Positions 58,767 through 64,000 of a stretch of DNA of 64,000 nt are shown in pieces. The notes beneath the pieces were generated by a model, which was given only the letters and a program-made list of their open reading frames with translations, ran no database searches and was not told the origin of the DNA. Source of the stretch: Chondrilla cf. caribensis (lineage: Eukaryota > Porifera > Demospongiae > Chondrillida > Chondrillidae). The stretch's first letter is position 1, and every line of letters starts with the position of its first letter. Where the stretch lies: assembly GCA_964020155.1 (NCBI GenBank), contig OZ026549.1, forward strand, positions 3,399,133 to 3,463,132, read 5' to 3'. The position numbers were made by a program, and so were the translations under genes.

Positions 58767-64000
<5,234 letters not shown>

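Overview
The window is nuclear DNA of an early-branching animal, most likely a demosponge. The evidence is spliceosomal genes with short exons and GT-AG introns, single genes clearly orthologous to animal PPME1, GALNS, pirin and CWH43/PGAP2IP, a Rel-homology transcription factor, CCP (sushi) receptors with phase-1 exons, an AT-rich background, and many small TA-flanked transposons, microsatellites and non-LTR retrotransposon remains. The phylum is inferred from the overall look, not from a marker gene. Exon borders were placed by hand from splice sites and reading phase, and exon lengths add up in frame for each full gene model.

Layout. 1-18 kb is a CCP-receptor cluster. The 3' end of one copy enters at position 1, a relic 3' end lies at 3.4 kb, inverted CCP pseudoexons lie at 4.5 and 5.3 kb, and a complete gene runs from 7730 to 17934: signal peptide, vWA domain, 19 CCP modules, an FN3-like segment, and a transmembrane helix with a very short tail. 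Nine of its CCP exons are three head-to-tail copies of one A-B-C exon triplet, with a fourth, more diverged set after them. A degenerate transposase-like gene lies at 0.66-2.6 kb. 18-20.6 kb has no recognised gene apart from a pogo-like MITE.

20.6-33 kb holds a divergent gene pair: protein phosphatase methylesterase 1 (minus, 15 coding exons) and an RHD/IPT transcription factor without ankyrin repeats (plus, 11 coding exons), with 387 bp between start codons. 33-39 kb is mostly non-coding: a 0.7-kb 9-bp minisatellite, a tandem duplication carrying a possible small proline-rich secreted gene, and simple repeats.

39-53.3 kb is a tandem pirin duplication, both copies on the minus strand with the same eight-exon structure. 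Between them lies the 3' end of a GH27 alpha-galactosidase-like gene. Intron 2 of the second pirin copy holds a near-complete, frameshifted non-LTR retrotransposon with a restriction-like endonuclease, a poly-A tail and AT-repeat flanks, plus a fragment of another LINE. 53.5-55.3 kb is a broken RING/TRAF-zinc-finger gene. 55.9-64 kb is a second divergent pair: the membrane module of CWH43/PGAP2IP (minus) and the lysosomal sulfatase GALNS (plus, cut by the window end), with 135 bp between start codons. GALNS intron 1 carries two nested inverted-repeat transposons with a PHD-finger remnant.

Functionally the genes are mostly independent housekeeping loci (PP2A regulation, GPI-anchor remodelling, glycosaminoglycan breakdown, pirin cofactor). 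The parts that look evolutionarily active are the CCP receptor cluster and the duplicated pirin and TRAF-like loci.
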